Below, piece after piece: positions 1-7,219 of a stretch of DNA of 36,328 nucleotides (positions are counted from its first letter, which is position 1; each line of letters starts with the position of its first letter). Position numbers and translations under genes: made by a program. Origin of the DNA: a bacterium (GTDB lineage: Bacteria; Acidobacteriota; Terriglobia; Terriglobales; Acidobacteriaceae); contig JAMFSC010000057.1 of the NCBI GenBank assembly GCA_026225095.1, positions 1 to 36,328 on the forward strand, given 5' to 3'. The notes below the pieces were generated by a model that saw only the letters and a list, made by a program, of their open reading frames with translations, searched no databases and was not told where the DNA came from.

Positions 1-367
1 ACCCTACACCTTCAGCGAATCTGCTCTAAGAGCCTCGACCCCGGATCCGGGTACCGGACTGCGAACCGGCTCAGGGGTTCCCAACGAACTTCATCCGCGC
101 GATAAACGCACCCTAGCAGACCACTTTCGAATCAGCGCCCGCTGTCCAGTTTTTCCATGCAACGGCCCACATTATGCGCACAAAAAGCTTCTGGTGAAAC
201 ATTGGGAAATTTCGATCGTTGCCCGCTAACCCTTTTAGAACACCATGGATGCAGGAAACTCGCAGAAAAAGGCGATTTCATACCACTTTACTAGAAGATG
301 AAACCCAAGTGGTCTGACCAATGGCTGGCTAATAAGAGCGAACCACACCTTCAGGAGAACGGCTCTA
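1..367 (+). repeat. Repeat B, copy 1 (left part may be cut by window edge)
   Basis: This stretch aligns along nearly its whole length with 30653-31020 (same strand) and with the reverse complements of 4668-4956 and 33856-34202. By eye, identity is roughly 80-90 percent. It has no supported gene. Landmarks are the block GCGATAAACGCACC near 99, a run containing GTTTTTCC near 148, AAAAAGCTTCTGGTGAAACA near 183, the palindrome TGGTCTGACCA at 310-320, and a right end reading GGAGAACGGCTCT. That right end overlaps the stop codon of the minus-strand dehydrogenase gene. TAAGAGCC near 27 and GGCTCTAA near 361 are imperfect inverted ends, so the unit could be about 340 bp. Short conserved reading frames inside it are broken in at least one copy, so it is treated as noncoding. 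Confidence 0.85.
310..320. promoter_or_regulatory. FadR/GntR-type operator-like palindrome in repeat B copy 1
   Basis: TGGTCTGACCA is a perfect palindrome around one central base. It fits the TGGTCnGACCA core known for FadR-subfamily GntR regulators. It is kept in all four long B copies. Here it lies downstream of the neighbouring minus-strand gene, so if it acts on a promoter, that promoter is not the dehydrogenase promoter. Which regulator binds is unknown; no GntR gene is in the window. Confidence 0.55.
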
Positions 368-2563
368 AAAGGCAGCAATCTCCCGCATCGCCCGATAAAG
401 ATCCTCCGGCTGTGGCAGAATCGCATCCTCCAGCAACGGCTGATACGCCACAAACGTATCCATCGCCGCCACCCGCCGAACCGGAGCATCCAGATCGTGA
501 AATAGCTCCTCCCCGATCCGCGCCGCGATCTCCGCCCCATATCCCCAGCTCAACATATCCTCATGCGCCACGATGACCCGGTTCGTCTTCCGCACCGATT
601 CCGCAATCGCCTCCCAATCGTATGGACTCAACGACCGTAGATCGATCAACTCCACATCGATCCCGGTCTCCCGATGCAGCCTCTGCGCCGCCTGCAGAGC
701 TCGCGGGACCACCGCCCCGTACGTCACAACCGTCACATCCTTGCCCGCTCGAACGATCTTGGCCTTGCCAAAGGGAACCGCATACTCCGCACCGGGATAA
801 GCCGCCCGTCCGAAGGTCTCCCGGTAAAGTCGCTTATGTTCAAGAAACAAAACAGGATCATCGCACCGGATCGCCGTCCGCAACAGCCCCAGCGCATCCA
901 GGGCATTCGAAGGCATCACCACTCTCACCCCCGGAGTATGGGTAAAGATGCTCTCACCCGACTGCGAATGATAGATCGATCCGCCCGTCAGATATCCGCC
1001 AATCGGAACCCGAATCACCAACGGGCAACTGAACGCGCCATTCGATCGCCACCGCACCAGCGCCAACTCGTTCCGCATCTGGTGCATCGCCGGCCAGATG
1101 TAGTCGAAGAACTGAATCTCCACGACCGGCTTCAACCCGCGAACCGCCATCCCGATCGCCCGGCCGACGATATTGGCCTCGGCCAGGGGCGAATTCCATA
1201 CTCGATCGCTGCCGAACTCCATTTGAAGTCCTGAGGTTAGCTTGAAGACTCCACCCTTTCCCTTAAGCTTTCCGGACTTCAAAGCCTCATCCCGCGTCGC
1301 GTCGGCAACGTCTTCGCCAAAGATCACAATCCGCTCATCCCGCCGCATCTCGTCGCGCAGGCAGGTATTGATCAGATCGGCCATCGTCCGTTCGGCAGAA
1401 TCCACCACCGCCAGACTCTCCGTCGCATACCGCACATCCGTCGGAGACAGATCCTCCGAGTATTGATTCTTGAGGATCGATCCTACCGTGGGCAAGGAGG
1501 CAGCCACGGCCCGATCCGCCGCCGCCTGCACCTCCTCGTCGACCCGATTCTCCAACTCGTCGATCCCGGCCTGGTCGAGAATTCCCTCCCGCAGCAGAAG
1601 CACCTGCATCTTCGAGATCGGATCCCGCAGAGCGTCCGCCTCCAGCTCCTCCGTCGCCCGATAGTCCCGTTCGTCCTCGCTCATCGAGTGCGAATACGGC
1701 CGAACCACGTGCCCATGAACCAGCGCCGGCCCGTATCCGGCCCTGCAATATGCCACCGCCTGCACCATCGCCGCGTAGCTCGCAACCGCATCCGTCCCAT
1801 CCACCTCCGCGAAATGGAAGTTCGGAAAGTTGGCGATCAATCGAGAGATATTCCCACCCGGAGTATTGGCCTCGACCGGCGTAGAGATCGCATATCCATT
1901 GTCTTCAATCACATACAGCACCGGAAGCTTCCCATTCGAAGCCGTATTCAGAGACTCCCAGAACTCCCCCTGGCTCGTCGAGCCCTCCCCGATCGAGACA
2001 TAAGTGACCTCATCCCCATGAAACTTCACATCCTTGAACTCCCGGTAGTCCCCGGAATCCCGCAAAACCGCCTCTGGATGCCGGGAAAAATATCGTCCCG
2101 CCTCCGCACACCCAATTGCATGGAGGCATTGTGTCGCTGTCGCCGAACTGGGCGTCACAATATTGAGCTTCTTGCTCGTCCAGTGCGAGGGCATCTGCCG
2201 CCCACCGCTTGCAGGGTCCTCCCCCGCGCCCACCGCCTGCAGCATCTGTTCTTCGACCGTGTTTCCCAGCGCCAGGCACAACGCCCGGTCACGATAATAG
2301 GGGAAGAACCAGTCATATCCAGGCCGCAAGGCCATCCCCGCGGCCACCAGCAGAGCCTCATGCCCCGCGCAGGAGATCTGGAAGAAGATCTTCTGCTGCC
2401 GCTTCAGCACAATCTCCCGGTCGTCCGTTCGCCGCGAGAGATACATCAGGCGGTAAAACTCGATCATCTGCTCCCGAGAGAGCAAGTTCCGCTCGCTGTG
2501 GTCCGCACCCATCCCAGGACTCCGCCGCTCGTGCTCCAAACTCTTGACCAACCTATCTCCCAT
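365..2563 (-). CDS. Fused alpha-beta 2-oxoacid dehydrogenase E1 component
   Basis: The 732-residue product is a thiamine-diphosphate-dependent E1 with alpha and beta chains fused. The alpha part covers about residues 30-370 and has the cofactor motif starting GEGSTSQGE near 192 and ending near EDNGYAIS. The beta part covers about 395-732 and has IVIFGEDVA, the [10 protein letters not shown] segment and a transketolase C-terminal domain. The likely reaction is oxidative decarboxylation of a branched-chain 2-oxoacid or pyruvate, passing the acyl group to a lipoyl E2. No E2 or E3 gene lies nearby, so the substrate cannot be fixed from context. The chosen ATG has GAGG eight bases upstream. The stop codon TAG sits inside the right end of repeat B copy 1. 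Function class is secure; substrate is not. Confidence 0.93.
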   Translation of the reverse strand: MGDRLVKSLEHERRSPGMGADHSERNLLSREQMIEFYRLMYLSRRTDDREIVLKRQQKIFFQISCAGHEALLVAAGMALRPGYDWFFPYYRDRALCLALGNTVEEQMLQAVGAGEDPASGGRQMPSHWTSKKLNIVTPSSATATQCLHAIGCAEAGRYFSRHPEAVLRDSGDYREFKDVKFHGDEVTYVSIGEGSTSQGEFWESLNTASNGKLPVLYVIEDNGYAISTPVEANTPGGNISRLIANFPNFHFAEVDGTDAVASYAAMVQAVAYCRAGYGPALVHGHVVRPYSHSMSEDERDYRATEELEADALRDPISKMQVLLLREGILDQAGIDELENRVDEEVQAAADRAVAASLPTVGSILKNQYSEDLSPTDVRYATESLAVVDSAERTMADLINTCLRDEMRRDERIVIFGEDVADATRDEALKSGKLKGKGGVFKLTSGLQMEFGSDRVWNSPLAEANIVGRAIGMAVRGLKPVVEIQFFDYIWPAMHQMRNELALVRWRSNGAFSCPLVIRVPIGGYLTGGSIYHSQSGESIFTHTPGVRVVMPSNALDALGLLRTAIRCDDPVLFLEHKRLYRETFGRAAYPGAEYAVPFGKAKIVRAGKDVTVVTYGAVVPRALQAAQRLHRETGIDVELIDLRSLSPYDWEAIAESVRKTNRVIVAHEDMLSWGYGAEIAARIGEELFHDLDAPVRRVAAMDTFVAYQPLLEDAILPQPEDLYRAMREIAAF

Positions 2564-2793
2564 ACATCATTCCTCGCGGGGGAACTCGAATCGCCTGCGC
2601 GAACGTCCGGTCTTGCGATTGTACCGTCCCCCACGGTCGCCCCTTGCCGCCGGTGTCGCCGCCCTATTCAGAGCCGCCAATTAAATTTGTGACGCCCAAC
2701 AATCATCGCCGCGATGCGTGATTCAACCCTATCAACCCCCGGCCTGACAACCGCCAAGATCACAGCCGCCGGCATCCACCCCTGGTCGGACCA

Positions 2794-3105
2794 CTACAGG
2801 TCCGTCCGCATCCTTTCCTTCACGCTCCTCGCGAGCTTCTCCACCGCCTCCGCCTTCCGCACCACGTCCAGCGACAATTCATCTTTCGTGCTCTTACTCA
2901 CACTCACTTGTAGCTCAGCTGCCATCTTCACCAGCTTGTCGATATCCGCCAGCAGTTCCTTCTGCTTGTCCGTCAATGGCGGTCTGGTTTCCTGGGATCC
3001 CGAAGTTGCCGGAAGCGAACCGGCGCCAGCCTGAACCGCAGTGGCCCCTCCCGCCCCACCCGCCAGCAACGCCACTCCGAGTAGACCACGCAACAAAACA
3101 GACAT
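2794..3105 (-). CDS. Small exported protein, paralogue of its upstream neighbour
   Basis: About 103 residues. The N-terminus is a signal peptide, with a hydrophobic stretch after MSVLLRG and a likely cleavage near AVQA. The rest is predicted helical and charged. The C-terminal half (DKQKELL, AAELQ, VEKLARSVKERMR) aligns with that of the gene at 3150-3548, which suggests a tandem duplication. A GTG nine bases further upstream is in frame, but GAGG sits eight bases before the ATG used here. The gap to the upstream gene is about 44 bases on the same strand, so the pair is probably co-transcribed. No known family was recognised and no function is assigned. A periplasmic or envelope location is inferred from the signal peptide. 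Confidence 0.75.
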   Translation of the reverse strand: MSVLLRGLLGVALLAGGAGGATAVQAGAGSLPATSGSQETRPPLTDKQKELLADIDKLVKMAAELQVSVSKSTKDELSLDVVRKAEAVEKLARSVKERMRTDL

Positions 3106-3149
3106 TCGTTTCACCTCGCCCGTCCTCTAGAAGAGCTCTCCCCGGAGTC

Positions 3150-3548
3150 TCAGCGCGAACCCTTCATCCGCTCTTTTACATTGTGCGCAAGATGTTCAAT
3201 CTGGTCGATTCGCCTCAGCGCATCTTCCTTCGGAGGCCCCTTCGGCTCCTGTTCCATCGCCTGCAACTCCGCCGTCGCCAGCAGAAGCATATGCGCGTCC
3301 TTCATCATGGACTTCTGTCGCTCCGAGTTTGCGGCTCTCCCACGCCGCGCCTCCATCTCCACCCGAGTCCCTTCGTCCATCGATCGGTCGACACCCGTCG
3401 CATTCGAGGCGTTGGCGCCCATCATGTCCGGCGCCTGGACCGGAGCGGAGCTGTTTCGCTCTATCCGCTGCTGCGCAACTTCAATCCGCCCACCGACCAA
3501 CAGCGTCGCCACCAAGCCCATCCACATGGCACCACGAAGCGTTACCAT
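3150..3548 (-). CDS. Small exported protein, paralogue of downstream neighbour
   Basis: About 132 residues. The reading frame is open further upstream, but the start was placed at the ATG preceded by a full AGGAGG five bases away. This start also gives a clean hydrophobic leader (MVTLRGAMWMGLVATLLVGG). The middle is a low-complexity, Asn/Met/Arg-rich linker. The C-terminal 60 residues (RQKSMMKDAH, TAELQAMEQ, IEHLAHNVKERMKG) match the pattern of the protein encoded at 2794-3105. It was not assigned to any family. It probably forms an operon with its paralogue. Confidence 0.75.
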   Translation of the reverse strand: MVTLRGAMWMGLVATLLVGGRIEVAQQRIERNSSAPVQAPDMMGANASNATGVDRSMDEGTRVEMEARRGRAANSERQKSMMKDAHMLLLATAELQAMEQEPKGPPKEDALRRIDQIEHLAHNVKERMKGSR

Positions 3549-3655
3549 CGCAACCTCCTGAAGCCCGATCCGTGAACCTTGCTTCCCTTTGGCATCCCGG
3601 TGCATCCATCTACTCATGTGCCACAGGATTGGTCCGTTCGCCCAGATGCAGCTCC

Positions 3656-3661
3656 TATAAT
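3656..3661 (+). promoter_or_regulatory. Candidate -10 element for mscS
   Basis: A perfect TATAAT lies 44 bases before the MscS start codon. No convincing -35 hexamer is visible at 16-18 bases upstream, so this is only a candidate. Confidence 0.4.
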
Positions 3662-3705
3662 CTCAGTTCGCTCCATACAAGTCGAAAGATCGAGACACCG
3701 TCATC

Positions 3706-4635
3706 ATGCTCCTTTCCCTGCTTCTCCCGCAACAGGAACCCTTTCTCAAGGTCGTCGAACGCGATTGGCACCAGGACATCATCGTCATGGTCCGCTATCG
3801 CCTCCCCAAAGTTTTCGTGGCGCTCTTTTTTCTCTTCATCCTCCAGCGGATCGTGCATTTTTTCGTCATGCGGATGCGCCATCTCGCCGATCGGCAGACC
3901 GGTAACGCCCACCGCGCAGCGCAACTCCGCACCATCGCATCCACCCTCCGTGCGACCGCCTACGGAGTTCTGGGCTTCTTCGCCTTCCTCCAGCTTCTCA
4001 ATCTCTTCAACATCGCCTATGGCCCCCTGCTCGCATCTGCCGGAATCGTCGGCGTCGGCATCGGCCTCGGAGCCCAGAGCCTCTTCAAAGACATCATCAA
4101 CGGCATCTTCATCCTCATCGAGGACCAATACAACGTCGGAGAGGTGGTCAAGATCGCCAGCCTTCAGGGAACCGTCGAGAGCCTGACCCTCCGCGCGACC
4201 ACCCTCCGCGACGGAGACGGAACCGTCTACATCGTCCCCAACTCCCAGGTCGCCACCGTGGCGAATCTCTCCCGCGACTACTCCGTCGCCACCCTCACCG
4301 TCTCCGTCGACGCCTCGGCCAATCCCGACCAGGTCATGGATCTCCTCCGTGGTCTCTCGTCGGAGCTCCGCGCCGAACCCGCCTTCCAGACCATTCTCCT
4401 CGCAGACCCCGAGGTCCTTGGTATCAGCGACATCCACGGTCGCGAGGTGCTCTACCCGATCACCATGCGCGTCCGTGCCAACCAGCGCGACGGCGTCCTG
4501 CGCGAGCTGCGTCGTCGCATCATCCTGGGCTTCGAGAAGAATGGAATCCCCCTCGGCGTCTCCGCAGACATGCTCGTCATGCAGGCCAGGCGAGACCCCA
4601 CTGCTCCACCCGCGCCCCCATCGATCGGAGCGTAA
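3706..4635 (+). CDS. MscS-family mechanosensitive ion channel
   Basis: A 309-residue inner-membrane protein. It has hydrophobic segments near residues 25-55 and 85-110, and a third helix with the MscS-type Gly/Ala pattern (GIVGVGIGLGAQSLFKDI), followed by the beta domain start NGIFILIEDQYNVGE. The soluble C-terminal region keeps the PNSQV element and an alpha/beta tail. This family opens under membrane tension to release solutes during hypo-osmotic shock. Length and pore helix match the short MscS class rather than the large MscK type. It is transcribed away from the small exported gene pair. Its stop codon is about 32 bases from repeat B copy 2, with no visible terminator. Confidence 0.92.
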   Translation: MLLSLLLPQQEPFLKVVERDWHQDIIVMVRYRLPKVFVALFFLFILQRIVHFFVMRMRHLADRQTGNAHRAAQLRTIASTLRATAYGVLGFFAFLQLLNLFNIAYGPLLASAGIVGVGIGLGAQSLFKDIINGIFILIEDQYNVGEVVKIASLQGTVESLTLRATTLRDGDGTVYIVPNSQVATVANLSRDYSVATLTVSVDASANPDQVMDLLRGLSSELRAEPAFQTILLADPEVLGISDIHGREVLYPITMRVRANQRDGVLRELRRRIILGFEKNGIPLGVSADMLVMQARRDPTAPPAPPSIGA

Positions 4636-4667
4636 TCCCTCAACCTCAGCTCAGCGGAGACTTGCTG

Positions 4668-4956
4668 GAGCCGTTCTCCTGAAGGTGTGGTTCGCCTCCT
4701 ATTAGCCAGCCATTTGGTCAGACCACGTAGGTTTCATCTTCTAATAAAGTGGTATGAAATCGCCGTTTTCTGCGAGTCTCCTGCATCTAGGGTGTTCTAC
4801 AGGGGTTAGCTGGCGACGATCGAAATTTCCCAATGTTTCACCAGAAGCTTTTTGTGCGCCGAATGTGGGCCGTTGCACGGAAAAACTGGACAGCGGGCGC
4901 TGATTCCGAAAGTGGTCTGATCTGGTGCGTTTATCGCGCAGATGACGTCCGTCTAG
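4668..4956 (-). repeat. Repeat B, copy 2 (inverted relative to copy 1)
   Basis: The reverse complement aligns with copy 1 from the GGAGAACGGCTC end to the GACGGAC/GCGATAAACGCACC region. It keeps the palindrome TGGTCAGACCA at 4715-4725. One boundary falls at the stop codon of the DUF255 gene (4953-4955); the homology runs up to it and stops. The outer part present in copies 1 and 3 (with CTCTAAGAGCC) is missing, so this copy is truncated or was inserted there. The region holds no supported gene; its short frames differ from the other copies by stops and frameshifts. Confidence 0.85.
4715..4725. promoter_or_regulatory. FadR/GntR-type operator-like palindrome in repeat B copy 2
   Basis: TGGTCAGACCA is the same core as in the other long B copies. 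It lies between two convergent genes (mscS and the DUF255 gene), an unusual place for an operator. Confidence 0.5.
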
Positions 4957-7130
4957 TCTCCGTTCAAGACTTCCATCAACTCCGCGGCTGTGGCCACCGG
5001 CGGTCGACAGCGACTGCCACTGCAAACCACGGCGAAGCTCCGCTCGATCTTGGGCAGGAATGGGAGAGTCTGCGCCAGGGCTGCCGGTAGCGCGCCGAGT
5101 TGGTCCGGCCTCAACCGCACCACGCTCCGATTCACTTCATACCGTGCGAGCGCCACAGTCTCCAGTCGCCTCGCCGATAGATCCCCCGCCTCGCCAATCA
5201 CGCACACCTGGACCGGATCCCGCACCATTCCTTGAAGTGCCAGCCCATAACTCGCGGCGAACAGCCCAAAGTGCTCCACCACACCAGCAAAATTCTCGAG
5301 CGTCTCCTGCGCCTTGGCCGAATACTCTTCCTTCCCGGTCAACGCCTCGAGTCGGATCAACAAAGCCGCGGCGACCGAATTCCCCGCAGGAGTCGGCGAA
5401 TCCTGCAAAGGCTTCCTCCGCGCAGACAACGCGCCCAGCTTCCGTTCCCCCCGATCCCCTGATTCTGTATCGAAGAAGGCGCCATCCTGCCCATCATAGA
5501 AGCGCTCGATCACCCCTCGCATGATTGAGTCGGCGACATCGAAGTAGCGGATCTCTCCGGTAGCCTCCCACGCATCGAGCGCGGCCTGACCAACGAACAC
5601 GTAGTCTTCCAGCACCCCGGCAACCCGCCCGCCCGATCCGCCGGTCTCGCCGTAAGCGACCACATGCGCCATTCCCCATTCCTCGTTCCAGGCCGTCGCA
5701 AGCAACCGGTCCAAGCTCTTCAGCGCAAATCCGGTTGCCTCCGGCAGGTTCAGCACTCGCCCCGCCAGCAGGTACGCCGAGATGCACATTCCGTTCCAAC
5801 CCACATAGACGGTCCGGTCGATGTAGGGGGTGGGTCGCAGCCTCCGTGCCGCATACATCTTGTCCCTGGCCGAGCGAAGCAGATCCGCCGCCGACTCCGG
5901 CGCCACCCCGGCCGAGGCCGCCGCCTGCGCCAGTGTCCTGGTTACATGCAGCACGTTCTTCCGCACATTGTGCTGCACGTCCCCAATCTCGCCGATGTCG
6001 TAGAACGCCGCCGCGATCTTCAACTCGTCCGCCGATAGCACCTCCGCCGCCTCATCCTGCGTCCAGGTAAAGTAGTCGCCATCATCATCCAGCGAGAAGT
6101 CCGCGTCCTGCGAAGCATAGAATCCGCCCCGCTCGCGATCGCTCAACCACTCGTCCATCCAGCGCATGATGTCCTTCGCCACGCGCGCGCACTCCGGCTC
6201 TCCAAACGCCTGGAACGCGTGGACGTAGTTCTTCAGCAGTCCGCTGTTGTCATATGCCATCTTCTCGAAGTGCGGGACGATCCAGTTCTCATCGACCGAG
6301 TAGCGGTGAAACCCTCCCGCCAGATGGTCATAGATACCCCCCTTCGACATCCGGTCCAGCGTCACCAGCGCCGCTTTCTTCGCCCGCTCCGCCATCCCGG
6401 GCGTCGCGGTCGCCCGCGAAGAGACGTCGATCAAGAGGTCGATCGCCCCTGAATGCGGAAACTTCGGCTGGGACCCAAATCCCCCGCTCCGCGGATCGAA
6501 CTGCTGCAGTGCTGACTCCACCAGCTTCTCTACCAGCTCCGGTCCTGGATCGCCCGCCCTGCCCGAGAAGGACTCATTGTGTTCGATCGCAGCCATGGCG
6601 CTTCCGGCCGACTCATCCACCTCGCCGCGCCTTGTCTGAAAAGCCTCAGCCATCGTCAGAAGCACGCGTCGAAAACTCGGCCTTCCATGACGATCCTCCG
6701 GAGGAAAGTAAGTTCCGCCAAAGAAGGGCTTCCCATCCGGAGTCAGGAACGCCGTCAGCGGCCATCCCCCCTGCCCGCTGATCGCAGCCACCGCTGCCTG
6801 GTACCGCGTATCGACGTCCGGCCTCTCGTCCCGATCGACCTTCACAGCGACGAAATGATCGTTAATCACCTCCGCCGTCGCGGGATCCTCGTAGCTCTCC
6901 CGATCCATCACGTGGCACCAGTGACACCACACCGCACCAATATCCAGAAGGATCGCCTTGTCTTCACTGGCCGCCCGATCGAATGCCGCCTGGCCCCACT
7001 CCATCCACTCCACCGGCTGTTGCATCGCCGACCTCAGGTAGGCCGAGGCCGCCCGCTCCAACGAGTTCATCCGCCTCTCAAGCGGGCCGTTTACCACCTC
7101 AACCTCACCACTGCGTTGCTCTTCGCTCAT
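4953..7130 (-). CDS. DUF255 thioredoxin-fold protein (YyaL/SPATA20 family)
   Basis: About 725 residues. The N-terminal thioredoxin-like domain has the family motif WCHWCH near residues 68-73, then a cis-Pro-type segment GGWPLTAFLTPDGKP and GGTYFPP. The middle and C-terminal part is an alpha/alpha toroid resembling N-acylglucosamine 2-epimerase folds (KGGIYDHLAGGFHRY, PHFEKMAYDN, WNGMCISA). The C-terminal CSGSRCRPPV pattern is also typical. The cellular role of this family is not firmly known. The start is uncertain: a TTG at 7154, the ATG at 7130 and an ATG at 7070 are all in frame. The last one gives the N-terminus usual for the family (MNSLER...SAYL). None has an ideal ribosome binding site. 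Confidence 0.9.
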   Translation of the reverse strand: MSEEQRSGEVEVVNGPLERRMNSLERAASAYLRSAMQQPVEWMEWGQAAFDRAASEDKAILLDIGAVWCHWCHVMDRESYEDPATAEVINDHFVAVKVDRDERPDVDTRYQAAVAAISGQGGWPLTAFLTPDGKPFFGGTYFPPEDRHGRPSFRRVLLTMAEAFQTRRGEVDESAGSAMAAIEHNESFSGRAGDPGPELVEKLVESALQQFDPRSGGFGSQPKFPHSGAIDLLIDVSSRATATPGMAERAKKAALVTLDRMSKGGIYDHLAGGFHRYSVDENWIVPHFEKMAYDNSGLLKNYVHAFQAFGEPECARVAKDIMRWMDEWLSDRERGGFYASQDADFSLDDDGDYFTWTQDEAAEVLSADELKIAAAFYDIGEIGDVQHNVRKNVLHVTRTLAQAAASAGVAPESAADLLRSARDKMYAARRLRPTPYIDRTVYVGWNGMCISAYLLAGRVLNLPEATGFALKSLDRLLATAWNEEWGMAHVVAYGETGGSGGRVAGVLEDYVFVGQAALDAWEATGEIRYFDVADSIMRGVIERFYDGQDGAFFDTESGDRGERKLGALSARRKPLQDSPTPAGNSVAAALLIRLEALTGKEEYSAKAQETLENFAGVVEHFGLFAASYGLALQGMVRDPVQVCVIGEAGDLSARRLETVALARYEVNRSVVRLRPDQLGALPAALAQTLPFLPKIERSFAVVCSGSRCRPPVATAAELMEVLNGD

Positions 7131-7165
7131 CCCTTCCAGTTTAGTCCCAACCAAGGCGTGCTTCG

Positions 7166-7200
7166 GATTAAAGCAGAAGGCCCGGACCGAAGTCCGAGCC
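7166..7200 (-). terminator. Rho-independent terminator of the TolC-like gene
   Basis: Read on the minus strand, GGCTCGGAC and GTCCGGGCC pair as a 9-bp stem with one G-U pair around a TTCG tetraloop. It is followed by TTCTGCTTT. It lies 20 bases after the TolC-like stop codon and before the next minus-strand gene. Confidence 0.75.
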
Positions 7201-7219
7201 TCTCTGAGAACGCCATCCG

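Noticed and set aside
2564..2793. Possible small gene between the dehydrogenase and the exported pair
   Set aside because: Only shadow frames are present; the stretch probably holds the dehydrogenase promoter, though I could not identify convincing hexamers.
3655..4437. Acidic frame antisense to mscS, and similar Gly/Asp-rich frames opposite truA, the M20 gene and the amidohydrolase
   Set aside because: Mirror frames of GC-rich genes; composition is unlike any protein family and the sense strand has known domains.
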